Shown in pieces: positions 34,907 to 46,785 of a stretch of DNA of 64,000 nucleotides (positions are counted from its first letter, which is position 1; each line of letters opens with the position of its first letter). Source of the stretch: Deinococcus deserti VCD115 (lineage in GTDB: Bacteria > Deinococcota > Deinococci > Deinococcales > Deinococcaceae); assembly GCF_000020685.1 (NCBI RefSeq), contig NC_012529.1:124001-188000 (forward strand), in the 5' to 3' direction. A program made the translations under genes and the position numbers. The notes beneath the pieces were generated by a model. That model ran no database searches and had not been told where the DNA came from. It worked only from the letters and a program-made list of their open reading frames with translations.

Positions 34907-35803
34907 GTGACGGGACTTCATCCAACTGACGAACGTGCTGTGACGATCCTGCGGCTGCTGCGGCATCCGACCATGAGTGCCAGCGAGCAGCTCGACAGCC
35001 TGCTTCCGCTGGTGCAGTTGCCAGGCATTCAGAAGGTGTTGCGCAGCAACCTCAAAACCACCTTTGAAGACGCCCGCGCCGACAACATTGACCTCAGCCG
35101 ACCACCGGCCGATTTCCACGACTGGCTGCTCAAACCACTGGGACGTATCGGTGACGAGCAGAACGCAGCCAAACCCAACACCTACAACGCGCGGGCCACC
35201 AGTCTTTCGCGCCTGTATGAACGCTTCCGCGAGCTGGGTGTTGTGCCGGCCAATCCGCTCGACGGCCTGCCCCGGCACGCCCGGGAAAGTGCCACCGATC
35301 CTCTCCCCTCGCGCGCGGAACTGCAGCTGGTCCATGCCCAGACCAGCGACGCCCATGCCAGAGCCGCCCTGCTGCTGATCGACGACCTCGCCTTCACCAT
35401 GACGGACCTGCTGACGCTGCAGTGGCAGCACGTCAACCTGAGCCGTGAGACACTGCTGCGCCGTACCGAGTGCCGGATCCCCAGCCGCAGCCTGAGTGCA
35501 CTGCACGAACTGGCCCGCCTCGACGCCGCGCCTCTGAACCCGGACGCCCTGACCCAGAGGGTATTTCCCTTTGACGAACGCACCCTCAGGGCCCGGCTGT
35601 GGACCGCGTTCCAGAACGCGGGGGTACGCTGGTCCACGCCCAGCCAGCTGCGTATGGCTGCGCTGCGCGATCACGGCATGGCCATTGCCGCCACACCGTA
35701 TCAGGCGGCCCATCAGTTCGGCTTCACCAGCCCGCGGGCTTACCAGCAGGCCCTGGAACTCGCCCGTCAGCTTGGAGTCCGCGAGCCGGAATCAGAGTCT
35801 TAA
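34907..35803 (+). CDS. Tyrosine-recombinase-like protein with degenerate active site
   Basis: The 298-residue protein has the size and two-domain layout of XerC/D recombinases: a helical N-terminal domain with YNARATSLSRLYERFRELG and a C-terminal domain with LTLQWQHVNL and a closing QFGFTSPRAYQQALEL. Key residues are missing. The motif I Arg is replaced (DDLAFTMTDLLTLQW instead of GLR.SE), the HxxR box reads SQLRMAALRDHG without its His, and the LGH box reads FGF; only the Arg and a Tyr remain. It may bind DNA without cutting, or act as an accessory to an active recombinase. A catalytically competent relative is coded at 16784-17734 in this window. The GTG start is leaderless. Confidence 0.75.
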   Translation: MTGLHPTDERAVTILRLLRHPTMSASEQLDSLLPLVQLPGIQKVLRSNLKTTFEDARADNIDLSRPPADFHDWLLKPLGRIGDEQNAAKPNTYNARATSLSRLYERFRELGVVPANPLDGLPRHARESATDPLPSRAELQLVHAQTSDAHARAALLLIDDLAFTMTDLLTLQWQHVNLSRETLLRRTECRIPSRSLSALHELARLDAAPLNPDALTQRVFPFDERTLRARLWTAFQNAGVRWSTPSQLRMAALRDHGMAIAATPYQAAHQFGFTSPRAYQQALELARQLGVREPESES

Positions 35804-35883
35804 AAACCAGAAACGACTTTCTGGCGCAGACGAAGCGTGCTTTACACGATCTGAAGGTTCCGGCGGCCTGCAGCGGTCTGCTC

Positions 35884-35889
35884 TATCGT
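35884..35889 (+). promoter_or_regulatory. -10 box of the GAF kinase gene, leaderless type
   Basis: TATCGT ends six bases before ATG 35896. No good -35 is visible. Confidence 0.45.
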
Positions 35890-35895
35890 TGAGGC

Positions 35896-37224
35896 ATGCC
35901 TGATCACCACGGCACGCTCGCGCCCCCTACGCTCAGTGAGCGGCTCCAGGAAGTGACCGAAGCCCTGGCGGCCACCCGCATGCAGGAGGGGGTCTTTGAG
36001 GTCATTCTGAAACCGGCCCGTGAGGCGCTTGATGCGCGCGCCGCAACTGTTCTGCTGGCCGGCTCAGAGGGCCTCCATCTCGAGCGTGTCGCCATGACAG
36101 GCCAGCTCGCCAGCAGCCCCTCGATCTGGCAGGGCGCAATGCTCGAAGACGACGGCCCCGCAGCTGACGCCTTGGCTCAGCGGCGGGCGCTGTTCTTCGA
36201 GCACGAAGGGGAACTGGCACGGAAGTACCCCTCGGTGGAAGCCCGGTCTGGAGCAACCGCTCCGGTGGTGGCCACAGCCGTCCTGCCCATGTTTCTCGAT
36301 GGCCGGCCCCTGGGCGTCCTGGTCCTGGATTTTATGGAGCCCCACCGCTTTACCGAAGACGAAAAGCGGTTTTTAAGGACCCTGGCCGCGCAGTGTGCCA
36401 TCGCCTTTGGACGCGCCCGGCTTCTGCGTGACCTGGAAACCCGCGTGAGCGAACGGACCCATCAGCTCGAATCTCAGAACGACGTCCTTGAAGCGCAGCA
36501 TGCTGAGCTGACCCTGCGGTCCGATGCGCTGCGGATGGCCAACGAGGAACTCGACGCCTTCGCCATGTCGGTGTCCCACGACCTGCGGGCGCCGCTGCGG
36601 CATATCACCGGTTTCCTCGGCCTGCTGCGCCGCTCGCTGGACGCGCCGCTCAACGAGAAATCCGAGCGCTACCTCAATCTGGTGGACGAGGCAGCAACCC
36701 GCATGAACACCCTGATCGACGCCATGCTTGACTTGTCCCGGACCTCACGGCAGACGCTGAGGCTGACGCAGGTCAATGTCGGTGACCTGCTGGCCAGCGT
36801 GCAGACCACGCTGCAGCCCGACACCGCCCAGCGGCGGGTGACCTGGACCGTCGGGCCGCTGCCGGTGGTCACCGCTGACGCCGATCTGCTGAGGCAGGTG
36901 CTGGTCAACCTGCTGTCCAACGCCCTGAAATATAGCCAGCCCCGTGAGGAGACGCATATCACCGTGGCGGCCCAGGAGCGGCCCGGAGAGTGGGTCTTTC
37001 AGGTCACCGACAATGGGGTCGGCTTCGATCCGCGCTATGCGGACAAATTGTTTAACGTCTTTCAGCGGTTGCACCGCCCCGATGCCTTCGAAGGCATCGG
37101 TGTGGGGCTGGCCAACGTCCGGCGTATCATCCTGCGGCACGGCGGGCGGGTCTGGGCGGAAAGCCAGGAGGAACAGGGCGCGACCTTCAGCTTTTCGCTT
37201 CCGCGCGGGCGTGAGGGTCGTTGA
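35896..37224 (+). CDS. GAF-domain histidine kinase
   Basis: The 442-residue soluble kinase has a GAF domain (about residues 15-175), a coiled coil with VSERTHQLESQNDVLEAQH, HisKA with His228 (SVSHDLRAPLRHITGFL) and HATPase_c (NLLSNALKYS, DNGVGFDPRYADKLF, GVGLANVRRIILRHGG). The catalytic half closely resembles the REC-PAS kinase at 26717, so the two are paralogues. It acts in the cytoplasm with unknown signal. The small receiver gene at 37280 points at it from the other strand and could be its partner, although that receiver is more likely tied to the phytochrome. Confidence 0.92.
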   Translation: MPDHHGTLAPPTLSERLQEVTEALAATRMQEGVFEVILKPAREALDARAATVLLAGSEGLHLERVAMTGQLASSPSIWQGAMLEDDGPAADALAQRRALFFEHEGELARKYPSVEARSGATAPVVATAVLPMFLDGRPLGVLVLDFMEPHRFTEDEKRFLRTLAAQCAIAFGRARLLRDLETRVSERTHQLESQNDVLEAQHAELTLRSDALRMANEELDAFAMSVSHDLRAPLRHITGFLGLLRRSLDAPLNEKSERYLNLVDEAATRMNTLIDAMLDLSRTSRQTLRLTQVNVGDLLASVQTTLQPDTAQRRVTWTVGPLPVVTADADLLRQVLVNLLSNALKYSQPREETHITVAAQERPGEWVFQVTDNGVGFDPRYADKLFNVFQRLHRPDAFEGIGVGLANVRRIILRHGGRVWAESQEEQGATFSFSLPRGREGR

Positions 37225-37279
37225 ACACGGTCGGTGTCCTCAGTCTCTTTACCCGGTCTCCGGCAGCCTGACAGGGCAC

Positions 37280-37717
37280 TCAGGGGCTGTAGGTGCGGGG
37301 CAGGCTGGCCGTACCAAACCAGTAGGCGCCCAGACGTTCCATCAACTGCATGAACCCCGACAGAGTGACCGGCTTGCTGACGTAGGAGTTGGCATGCAGC
37401 TCATAGGCACGCCGGATATCTTCGGGAGCGGTGGAAGTCGTGAAGACCACCACCGGAAGGTGCGCCAGGACCGGGTCCCGGCGGACGGCGGTCAGCACCT
37501 CGAAGCCGTTCATCCGCGGCATGTTCAGGTCAAGCAGCACCAGATCAGGCAGGTGACCCGTGGCTTTGAGTTCGCCCAGCTGGTCCATGACTTCCCGGCC
37601 ATCACGCGCCACCGTCATCGTGACCGGCATCGCGGCAAGCTCCAGCGCCGCTTCCATCAGATAGACGTCGGCCGGATTGTCTTCGGCCAGCAGCAGCCGG
37701 ACCGGTTCAGAAGTCAT
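37280..37717 (-). CDS. Single-domain response regulator of the phytochrome operon
   Basis: The 145-residue protein is a lone receiver: LLAEDNPADVYLMEAAL at the start, phospho-acceptor Asp in LVLLDLNMPRMNG, TTST switch and SYVSKPV with the Lys. This is the Rcp1-type receiver that accepts phosphate from bacteriophytochromes. ATG 37717 overlaps the phytochrome stop by 11 bases, giving the order heme oxygenase, phytochrome, receiver. It has no output domain and must signal through protein contact. Confidence 0.92.
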   Translation of the reverse strand: MTSEPVRLLLAEDNPADVYLMEAALELAAMPVTMTVARDGREVMDQLGELKATGHLPDLVLLDLNMPRMNGFEVLTAVRRDPVLAHLPVVVFTTSTAPEDIRRAYELHANSYVSKPVTLSGFMQLMERLGAYWFGTASLPRTYSP

Positions 37718-40001
37718 GACCAGCCTCCCGCCGGGCACCCTTGCTGATCTGGGGGTCAGGCAGCCAGAAGGTGAAGGTGCTGCCCTCCCCTGGAACCGAA
37801 TTCACCCGCAGGGCGCCGCCATGGCGCTCGGCTATTTTCCGGGCCAGCGCCAGACCGATGCCGTTGCCTGGTGTGTCCTCGCGGCGTCCCAGACGTTGAA
37901 ACAGGCCAAACACCTTCTCGTGATATTCCGGGGCGATGCCCAGACCGTTGTCCTGCACTGTGATGCTCCAGCCTGTGGGTGAGCGCTCCGCGCCGATCTT
38001 GATCCAGGGGGCGTACTGTCCACCGAAGGTCACAGCGTTTTTCACCAGCTGCAAGAGCAGTTCGCGCACGGCGCCCGGATCGGCCTCCACGGTGGGCAGA
38101 TCGCCGTCAACCTCTACCCGAGCCCCACTGCTGCTGATCTGAGCCGAGACCTTAACCAGCACGTCCTGGACCACCGCAGTCAGAGAGAAACGGCGACGAG
38201 CCACCGCCGGAGCCGAGAGCAGCGCCGTATACGTGTGCAGGTCACCCGTAAGACTGCGCAGACGCGCAGTCTCGTCCAGCATGAACCGGATCATCTGCGC
38301 CGCGTTCTCGTCGACCTGGTCGCGGTAACGCAGCTGAAACAACTCCGCGAACTGCGTGATCAACCTGAGCGGCTCCTGCATGTCATGAGCAATCACGAAG
38401 CCGTACTGGCGCCACTCGGCGTTTGACCGTTCCAGCGCCTCGTTCAGGCTCCGGACGACACTGAGCCGTTCACCCAGCGCTGCTGTCAGCGCCCGCTGCA
38501 GTTCCTGGGCTTCTTCAATTTCCCCCGCGTGCCAGGGCTCAGCGTGACCGCGCACGGTCTGCTCGTAGGTCTCGAACGAGCGGCGCGGACCCAGGGCGTC
38601 CTTGGCCTGCTCGGGGGGAGCGCCACCCCAGGCCACCGTGGTCGTCATGGCGGGGCGCAGCCAGATCACACCTTCGGACCAGTCAAGGCCGACGCTGATG
38701 GCCAGCAGTCCGCTGGCCCGGTCAGCGAAGGACTGAGCCTCTGGCCACACCTCGCCCAGGGCCTCGACCTGAACCAGCGTACCGGCCTGCCTGCGCAGCC
38801 AGGAGAGCAGCGCCTCGATCTGGGACGGACCCGGTACAAGGCCGGTGGCCTGCCAGCGGCCTTCGAAAAAGACGATCACGCCGCTGGCGCGCATCAGCCC
38901 GGCCAGATCCAGGCGCTGGTCGGCGAAAGTGGCCAGCGGGTCAACCGAATGGGCGGCAGCTCCGAGGATGTGTGCGCGGCGCGTCTGGAGTCCGGCCCGG
39001 AAAGCGTCGGTGTCGGCGCGCGTCTTGACCTGGACCTGCAGGGCCAGGAGCCGCCCCAGGTACTCCAGGGCCGTGCGGGTTTCGGGCGGCACCACGAAGG
39101 CCCGTTCGTGATGACAGGCGATCAGCCCCCACAGCCGTCCGTCGACCACGATGGACACGGACAAGCTTGAGGCGACACCCATGTTGCGCAGGTACTGCAG
39201 GTGCATCGGTGAAGTGCTGCGCAACACCGCGCCGCCCAGAGGTGTGGGCTGTCCGCTGCGGGGGTCGAGGATTGGTTCCAGCGGCACCGGGTCAGCATGT
39301 GAATCTGCGGTCAGCCGCAGCAGGTGCCGCAGGTACAGGGCGCGGGCCTGCGCCGGAATATCCGACTCGGGGAACCGGTGACCCAGAAAGGAGTTCAGGT
39401 CGTCGCGGCGGGCCTCAGCGCGAACCTCTCCGCTCGCGTCCTCGGCAAACTCATAGACCATGACCCGGTCGAAGCCCGACAGATCGCGCACGACCTGTGC
39501 CGCCACCCGCAGCAGATCGTCCAGGGTCGGGGCATTTTCCAGGGCGAAGACCGCGTTGCGCAGGGCATGCGACCCGGTGCGTTCCACCTCGGGTGCCGGC
39601 TCGAACTCCAGGATGTACAGGTCACCGGTGCGGTGGACAGTCAGGGCCTGCAGGCCCTGGGAAGGCTCTGGGGCCGGCGATTCGCGGGTTGCCCGGAACT
39701 GCAGGTGATCGGGAGATCCGGGGGGCAAGGCTGTGGTCAGGGTCTGAAGTTCATCTGCCGTCAGGAGGCTGCCCAGCGAACGCCCGCGCAGGAGGGCGGC
39801 GGCAGTCCCGAGATGGTCCTCGGCATTGGCACTGACCTGGAGGATGTCCAGGCTCAGGGCATCGACTGTCAGCAGTGCGCCGTGAGGCTGCACGCTGCCT
39901 GGAACGTGAATCGGCTCGCGCTCGCAGTTGTCGGTGGTGATGGTCGGTCCGCCCTGGTAGGTGGGTGGCAACAGGTCACTTCCGCAGCCGCGGCTGGTCA
40001 T
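37707..40001 (-). CDS. bphP: Bacteriophytochrome photosensor kinase
   Basis: The 764-residue protein has the order PAS-GAF-PHY-HisKA-HATPase. The biliverdin-attachment Cys26 lies in TTDNCEREPIHVPGSVQPHG, at the position of Cys24 in the D. radiodurans BphP. The GAF domain has FPESDIPAQARALY (PASDIP in most relatives) and ACHHER with the chromophore His. The PHY region holds WGGAPPEQAKDALGPRRSF. The kinase has His539 in IAHDMQEPLRL and ATP-lid words DNGLGIAPEYHEKVF and GNGIGLALARKIAERHGG. It senses red/far-red light and passes phosphate to the lone receiver downstream. ATG 40001 overlaps the heme oxygenase stop as ATGA; upstream codons in frame belong to that gene. Confidence 0.95.
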   Translation of the reverse strand: MTSRGCGSDLLPPTYQGGPTITTDNCEREPIHVPGSVQPHGALLTVDALSLDILQVSANAEDHLGTAAALLRGRSLGSLLTADELQTLTTALPPGSPDHLQFRATRESPAPEPSQGLQALTVHRTGDLYILEFEPAPEVERTGSHALRNAVFALENAPTLDDLLRVAAQVVRDLSGFDRVMVYEFAEDASGEVRAEARRDDLNSFLGHRFPESDIPAQARALYLRHLLRLTADSHADPVPLEPILDPRSGQPTPLGGAVLRSTSPMHLQYLRNMGVASSLSVSIVVDGRLWGLIACHHERAFVVPPETRTALEYLGRLLALQVQVKTRADTDAFRAGLQTRRAHILGAAAHSVDPLATFADQRLDLAGLMRASGVIVFFEGRWQATGLVPGPSQIEALLSWLRRQAGTLVQVEALGEVWPEAQSFADRASGLLAISVGLDWSEGVIWLRPAMTTTVAWGGAPPEQAKDALGPRRSFETYEQTVRGHAEPWHAGEIEEAQELQRALTAALGERLSVVRSLNEALERSNAEWRQYGFVIAHDMQEPLRLITQFAELFQLRYRDQVDENAAQMIRFMLDETARLRSLTGDLHTYTALLSAPAVARRRFSLTAVVQDVLVKVSAQISSSGARVEVDGDLPTVEADPGAVRELLLQLVKNAVTFGGQYAPWIKIGAERSPTGWSITVQDNGLGIAPEYHEKVFGLFQRLGRREDTPGNGIGLALARKIAERHGGALRVNSVPGEGSTFTFWLPDPQISKGARREAGHDF

Positions 40002-40543
40002 GCCGGCATGCCCTGAAGCACCCGCTGGAAGGCGCCGAAAGCCACGCGCGCGCCGTCTACCACCCGGTCTTCCTCGTGGGACGCGACACTCTGGTTCATG
40101 GCCTGAGCAAAGGCCTTCCACATCGCTCCGGTCCGGGCTCCGTAGGCATGGAAGTAGGCGCCGCCGGTTCCGGGCGTCAGGCCAAGCGCTCTGTTCAGGT
40201 GCCGGCCGATCACCTGCCCGCCCAGCGTGGACCCCTCCAGGACATACAGGACCCCCAGCGCCTCGGGCACACCTTCAGGAAGCAGGGGGGGCAAAGGAGC
40301 AGGCCGGGGTTCCGAAACTGCATCAAGATCCTGGATCAGCAGCGGCGTTTTGAGCCTCGCGGGCAGGTCGAAAGCCTCTGGAAGAGGCAAGGACTGCAGC
40401 CCGGCCTCCAGTGGCTGGACCACCGAGTACACCTGGGTCAGCAACCGGGCATAGGCAGAGACGGTCAGGTCCGGCTGCAACACAGGCATCAGAGCTTCTA
40501 CCTCGTGGTGCTGCTCCAGGGTGCTGTGTTTCAGGCGTGACAT
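39998..40543 (-). CDS. bphO: Heme oxygenase supplying biliverdin to the phytochrome
   Basis: The 181-residue protein has the bacterial heme oxygenase fold: KHSTLEQHHEVEALM with the proximal His near residue 12, and LEGSTLGGQVIGRHLN in the distal helix. It opens heme to biliverdin IX-alpha, iron and CO; biliverdin is the phytochrome chromophore. ATG 40543 is chosen because GGAG lies nine bases upstream; ATG 40549 and 40564 are in frame. A GATAAT box just upstream is a likely -10. The stop overlaps the bphP start, so chromophore and apoprotein are made together. Confidence 0.92.
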   Translation of the reverse strand: MSRLKHSTLEQHHEVEALMPVLQPDLTVSAYARLLTQVYSVVQPLEAGLQSLPLPEAFDLPARLKTPLLIQDLDAVSEPRPAPLPPLLPEGVPEALGVLYVLEGSTLGGQVIGRHLNRALGLTPGTGGAYFHAYGARTGAMWKAFAQAMNQSVASHEEDRVVDGARVAFGAFQRVLQGMPA

Positions 40544-40653
40544 GATCATGGGCTCCGGAGACATTATCACGCAGAGCCTCTCCCGACTTCCCGGAAATCT
40601 GTTAAATACAGAATCCAAGGGATCCCTTCGTGGGATGGCCCAGGTGAAAATGG

Positions 40654-41313
40654 CTACAGCTTCGCCCCTTGCACTGCCGAACTGGTGTGTTCCTCTTTCC
40701 TCCAGAGGGCGAACTGGACTGCGCCATGCTGAGATGCGTGCTCCAGGGTCAGGCCCGGCAGGTGGCGCGAGACCCAGGCCAGGTCCGGAAAGTACAGACC
40801 GCCAAGGCGGGTCAGGGCCAACTGGGTCAGACCTGGTGCCCGGGTAACATACATCAGCCACACGACGCCGCCGGGGCGCAGCAGCCGCGCCAGTTCGCCA
40901 AGCAACCGGGCCGGGTCAGCCGTTTCGTTGAGGGTGGCTCCGGCGGTCACGCCGTCGTACCCTTCAGGGTCCCAGCCGGACTGCTCAAGATTGACCTGGT
41001 GCCACGAGATCAGCGCCGAAGGGGCGCGGGCAGCGGCCTGACGCAGCATGCCGGCACTGATATCAGCAGCGTCTACCCGGCACCCCTGAGCGGCGAGGAC
41101 TCCTGCGTAAAAGCCGGTACTGGTGCCCACGTCCAGCCAGCGCTGGCCCGCCTGGGGCCTGCCTAACGCCTTAAACAGCCCGGCTTCACGCTCCAGCCCG
41201 AAGGGTTGAGCGCTGAGCAGCGTCAGGGAACGTTCACGCCACCGGGCGTATCCCAGTGGAGTGAGGGGCAGAAAGTTGCTTCGCTGGGCCAGGGTCAGGG
41301 TCTTGGGGCTCAT
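40654..41313 (-). CDS. Class I SAM-dependent methyltransferase
   Basis: The 219-residue protein has the Rossmann methyltransferase motifs: [19 protein letters not shown] (motif I), [14 protein letters not shown] (motif II) and [20 protein letters not shown] six bases before ATG 41313 supports the start. It methylates an unknown, probably small or lipid-like, acceptor. It lies between the phytochrome operon and crtB. A role in carotenoid or quinone modification is possible but unproven; it is on the other strand from crtB with its own start. Confidence 0.85.
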   Translation of the reverse strand: MSPKTLTLAQRSNFLPLTPLGYARWRERSLTLLSAQPFGLEREAGLFKALGRPQAGQRWLDVGTSTGFYAGVLAAQGCRVDAADISAGMLRQAAARAPSALISWHQVNLEQSGWDPEGYDGVTAGATLNETADPARLLGELARLLRPGGVVWLMYVTRAPGLTQLALTRLGGLYFPDLAWVSRHLPGLTLEHASQHGAVQFALWRKEEHTSSAVQGAKL

Positions 41314-41577
41314 CTCACGCTCCAGAGGGGTCTTGTGCTTACGGCGGCAGAAGGCGCTTGAGGGCGAAGCAGGCTCGGCTTTCCCAGATGCTCCGCTGCC
41401 CTACGGACTCAGGGGCAGACGCCGGGTCCGCTGATTTGACCTTCATGGACAGTATGATCCTGCCCGGACAGCTTATTTACACTTGGAAAAATTGCTTAAA
41501 GTTAAAGCAGATTCTGGCTGGTCCTGAACTAAGATGCGGTGAACTGCCCTGCCCGCCCGATTCCTGGGAGACCCGCC

Positions 41578-42519
41578 ATGCCTGACCTCAATCTGCCCGG
41601 ATCTCCTCCACTGGCCGCCCTGCGCTGGTGCCGAGTGATGACCCGGGTCCACAGCCAGACGTTCTACCTGGGCTCGCTGCTGTATCCACGGCGGCAACGG
41701 CTGGCGGTCTGGGCGGTCTATGCCGCCTGCCGGGTCGGCGACGACATCGCGGATGAATACACCGGCGCCGGGGCCAGGGTAGAGCTTGACCGCTGGTGGG
41801 CCAGGGTCTGCTCCGCCTTCTGCGGTAACCCCGGGGATGACCCGATGCAGACCGCACTGGCCTGGGCGACCCGGGAATACCCGATTCCGCTGGACGCGTT
41901 TGCCGAGTTATATGAGGGCTTCTGCATGGACCTGACGGGCCAGTCCTACGACAGCCTGGACGACCTGACCCTGTACTGCCGGCGGGTCGCGGGAGTCGTG
42001 GGCTTTATGGTCGCGCCTATCGGCGGCTACCGTGGCGGGGCACACACCCTGGAACAGGCCCTGATGCTGGGGCAGGCCATGCAGCTGACCAATATTCTGC
42101 GGGATGTGGGAGAGGACCTCTCACGCGGGCGGGTCTACCTGCCGGCTGAGCTGCTGAGCCGCTTCGGTGTCACACACGCCGACCTGCAGGCCGGCAGGGT
42201 CACGCCGGAGTACCGCGCACTCATGGCACAGCTGTGTGGTCTGGCGCGGGAATGGTACGCCAGGGGTCGGGAGGGCATTCCGGCACTGGAGGGGCGTGCC
42301 CGCGTGGGGGTCGCGGCCGCCGCACGCACCTACGAGGGAATTCTGGATGACCTGGAAGCCCACGGCTACGATAATTTCAGCCGGCGTGCCCATGTGCCGC
42401 CCCGGCACAAACTGAGGCTGCTGTGGCAGGAATACCGCGCCCATTCTTCGCCGGCGTCGGCTTGCCCGGTGGCCTGGGCGGAGCAGCAGTACCTGCGCCT
42501 CAAGGGATTGCGCGGCTGA
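41578..42519 (+). CDS. crtB: Phytoene synthase
   Basis: The 313-residue enzyme has both aspartate-rich prenyl-binding motifs: [12 protein letters not shown] near residue 54 and [18 protein letters not shown] near 172, and a family-typical FYLGSLLYP start. It joins two geranylgeranyl diphosphates head to head to give phytoene, the first carotenoid. GGAG precedes ATG 41578. crtI follows after 44 bases on the same strand. The opposite-strand carotenoid operon converges on this pair. Confidence 0.95.
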   Translation: MPDLNLPGSPPLAALRWCRVMTRVHSQTFYLGSLLYPRRQRLAVWAVYAACRVGDDIADEYTGAGARVELDRWWARVCSAFCGNPGDDPMQTALAWATREYPIPLDAFAELYEGFCMDLTGQSYDSLDDLTLYCRRVAGVVGFMVAPIGGYRGGAHTLEQALMLGQAMQLTNILRDVGEDLSRGRVYLPAELLSRFGVTHADLQAGRVTPEYRALMAQLCGLAREWYARGREGIPALEGRARVGVAAAARTYEGILDDLEAHGYDNFSRRAHVPPRHKLRLLWQEYRAHSSPASACPVAWAEQQYLRLKGLRG

Positions 42520-42563
42520 GCAGGGGCCACCGTCCCGGCGAGGCGGGCTACAGTGGCCGCACC

Positions 42564-44216
<1,653 letters not shown>

Positions 44217-44338
44217 GGAAAAAGCAGATTGGATGAACCGCCTGTCTGTGTCGTCCAGCAGTTCAGGGAGTAAGGTGCACATGGATCCGGAACCTGCGGC
44301 GGCCCTTTCCACAGGCCGAAGAGGGTTGGCGATGCGCT

Positions 44339-45715
44339 TTACACGAAGTCGGGGCCGCCCAGCGGGTCGTATGGGAGCCCCAGCAATTCGCCCGCGCCGT
44401 TCCAACCCGACAGCATAGAGAGCGGCACGCCGCCTCCGGGAAATACGGTTCCGCCCACCTGCACGAGATTGCTCAGTCCGCGGACCCGCCAGCCCGGGCG
44501 CAGGCTGCCCAGGAGCCCGTGAGGCGCACGGCCATACAGGGCCCCGGCCCTGGCGGTACGCGCGTAGTCTTCAGGAGAAAGCGCCCGCCACTCCGCGACG
44601 GCCAGGGGAAAACGCGCCTGAAGCTGGCTCAGGATCAGCGCGGCGTAGTTGTCAGCCTGGGCATGAAGTTCCGGCTGCGGCGGAGCGTTGACCAGCACAA
44701 AGGCCCGCCGGCCATCGAGGTGCAGGTACAGCGTGGGGTCACGCGGCAGCTTCCCGCGGCGGATGTCGCGCCACTCCTGCTGGTAGTCGGCAGGCCAGAA
44801 CACGTGGTGACCCTGCCCGTAGTCCTCATGAAGACGAAGCTGCAGGGCAAAGCCGCTCACACCCAGTGCGGCGTGCCGGGTCTGCCGCCCCAGCCACCGG
44901 GCCGTCAGATGATGATCCGCGGCGCTGACCCAGGCGTCGGCAGTAAATACCCCCCGTGAGGTGTGGGCAGCAACCACCTGTCCCCCCCGCGTATGCAGCG
45001 AAGTGACTTGCGTGACGCTCTCAAACTGCACGCCTCTGGCCTGGGCTTCTGCCTGCATCCGGGCTGCGAGTTGCAGCAGACCGCCTTCCAGGTGCCAGAC
45101 TCCGCCGCCCAGCTCGACCCAGGCAATGTTGTGCAGTACGGCCGGAGCGCGGTAGGGGTCCGCGCCGAGGTACGTGGCGAACCGCAGCCAGAAGGGGGTC
45201 AGGAACGGGCCACTCTCCACCAGCTGGTGCAGCGGAGTCAGTGGGGAGGCGCGGCGGCCATGCCGGGCCGCGTACCGGGCCAGCGCCGCAGGTCCAGGAG
45301 GCTGGGCAAACAGAAAGGTGGGAGCAGCCGCCTCGTACAGCTCACGGGCAAGGGCCAGCAGGCGGCGGTAATCGCTGGCCTCGGGCGTGGTCAGCTGGGC
45401 CAGGGTACTCTCCAGCGCCCCAGGCTGTCCCGGCGCTTCAGGGCCAAAGGTGCGGCCGTGAGGGGCGTGATAGAGCGTCACCGGCCGGGCGGGCTCCAGC
45501 GCCGGGGGATCCCAGTCCAAGCGCTCATACAGGGCCCGGAAGACCTGGGGCATGGTCACCACGGTAGGCCCGCTGGAGAAGTCCTCGTCGCCCAGCGCGG
45601 CCTTGCCCCCAGCCCGGTCCAGCCGGTCCAGAACAGTCACGCGCGCGCCACCGCGCGACAAGCGGAGCGCGGCAGCCAGCCCGGCAAAACCGGCGCCGAT
45701 CACGACCACATTCAC
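44339..45715 (-). CDS. crtD: Carotenoid C-3',4' desaturase (CrtD-like)
   Basis: The 458-residue protein has the FAD fold [18 protein letters not shown] at its very start, [18 protein letters not shown], and the closing [18 protein letters not shown] signature of the CrtI/CrtD family. CrtD desaturates the 3',4' bond after 1',2' hydration in the deinoxanthin route. GTG 45715 is preferred because it overlaps the glycosyltransferase stop as GTGA with AGGA upstream; ATG 45748 is longer. It is the last gene of the minus-strand carotenoid operon. Confidence 0.88.
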   Translation of the reverse strand: MNVVVIGAGFAGLAAALRLSRGGARVTVLDRLDRAGGKAALGDEDFSSGPTVVTMPQVFRALYERLDWDPPALEPARPVTLYHAPHGRTFGPEAPGQPGALESTLAQLTTPEASDYRRLLALARELYEAAAPTFLFAQPPGPAALARYAARHGRRASPLTPLHQLVESGPFLTPFWLRFATYLGADPYRAPAVLHNIAWVELGGGVWHLEGGLLQLAARMQAEAQARGVQFESVTQVTSLHTRGGQVVAAHTSRGVFTADAWVSAADHHLTARWLGRQTRHAALGVSGFALQLRLHEDYGQGHHVFWPADYQQEWRDIRRGKLPRDPTLYLHLDGRRAFVLVNAPPQPELHAQADNYAALILSQLQARFPLAVAEWRALSPEDYARTARAGALYGRAPHGLLGSLRPGWRVRGLSNLVQVGGTVFPGGGVPLSMLSGWNGAGELLGLPYDPLGGPDFV

Positions 45716-46785
45716 TGGCGGTCCTGGGCGTAATGGCGGCCCTTCCATTCCACGTTCCGCCGCAGGGCACGCACATACACCGGCAGGGCCGCCAGAGGCA
45801 GCAGCGGGGCCAGCAGTATTTCCGCAAGGTCGGCGGGGCGGGTACGCCCGGTCAGGCGTCTGACCAGCACACCTTCGAGTCCTGCCAGAAGAATTGGTCC
45901 GGGGTGGCCCCGCAGCAACGGAACGGTGTAGGTCAGCAGATTCAACATCCAGGACGCGCTCAGGGCCAGCCGGGATCCGCCATGCACCGTCAGCGCATTC
46001 TTGCCAAAGCCCCTCACCGACTCCGGATAGGACCGGTACATCCGCACGCTGATCAGGTCGCGGCCCAGGGCGACCGATACCCGGCCTCCGGCAGCCTTGA
46101 CGTGTTGAGACAACGCGACGTCCTCCAGCAGGTGGTTCTGAACGGCGGCGTGTCCCCCCAGGCGGGTATAGGCTTCGCGCCGGAACAGCATGACCTGGCC
46201 GTTCGCCGCGCTGGCCAGCCGGTGCCGCACGCGCAGCAGGGGCGCAGGCAGCAGCGTCAGCAGCACATGATCGACCAGCGGCGTAAGCAGCCGCTCGCCT
46301 GGGGTGACGTTCGCCTGACGCGGAAAGACACTCAGAAGGTCGGCCCCAGTCCGCTCCTGCTCAGCCAGGAGTGCGTTCAGAGCTCCAGGTGACCACGTGA
46401 CGTCTGCGTCGGTAAACAGAAGAAAGTCTCCCTGAGCCGCGCGGGAGAGCTGATGACATGCCCAGGTCTTGCCGTTCCAGCCCGGCGGCAGCGGCTGGCC
46501 GCGAAGGACGCAGGCTCCCAGACCGGCGGCCACTTCGCTGGTCTCGTCCCGGCTGTCGTCGTCCAGAACCAGCACTTCCAGGGCCTCCTGACCCAGCACG
46601 CCGCCCAGGTTGAGGCGCAGGTTGGGAGCCTCGTCGCGGGCCGGCACCAGCACCGAGACCCGCCGGGACTTCTCGGAGCCAGCGCCGCCAGGAACCAATC
46701 GGGGAAAGGCCACCACATTGACCAGGGCCACGGCCACCTTGACCGACAGGACAACCCACGGCAGGGTACGCAACAGCGCCTTCAT
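45712..46785 (-). CDS. GT2 glycosyltransferase in the carotenoid operon (CruC/CrtQ-like)
   Basis: The 357-residue membrane-linked enzyme has an N-terminal membrane segment ([18 protein letters not shown]), a GT-A domain with [41 protein letters not shown] and [16 protein letters not shown], and C-terminal membrane helices. The layout is that of CrtQ/CruC enzymes that attach a sugar to carotenoids. Likely acceptor here: a hydroxylated carotenoid made by the CruF half of the neighbouring protein. ATG 46785 overlaps the DoxX-like stop as ATGA. Some related GT2 enzymes act on other lipids, so the substrate is inferred from context. Confidence 0.82.
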   Translation of the reverse strand: MKALLRTLPWVVLSVKVAVALVNVVAFPRLVPGGAGSEKSRRVSVLVPARDEAPNLRLNLGGVLGQEALEVLVLDDDSRDETSEVAAGLGACVLRGQPLPPGWNGKTWACHQLSRAAQGDFLLFTDADVTWSPGALNALLAEQERTGADLLSVFPRQANVTPGERLLTPLVDHVLLTLLPAPLLRVRHRLASAANGQVMLFRREAYTRLGGHAAVQNHLLEDVALSQHVKAAGGRVSVALGRDLISVRMYRSYPESVRGFGKNALTVHGGSRLALSASWMLNLLTYTVPLLRGHPGPILLAGLEGVLVRRLTGRTRPADLAEILLAPLLPLAALPVYVRALRRNVEWKGRHYAQDRQ

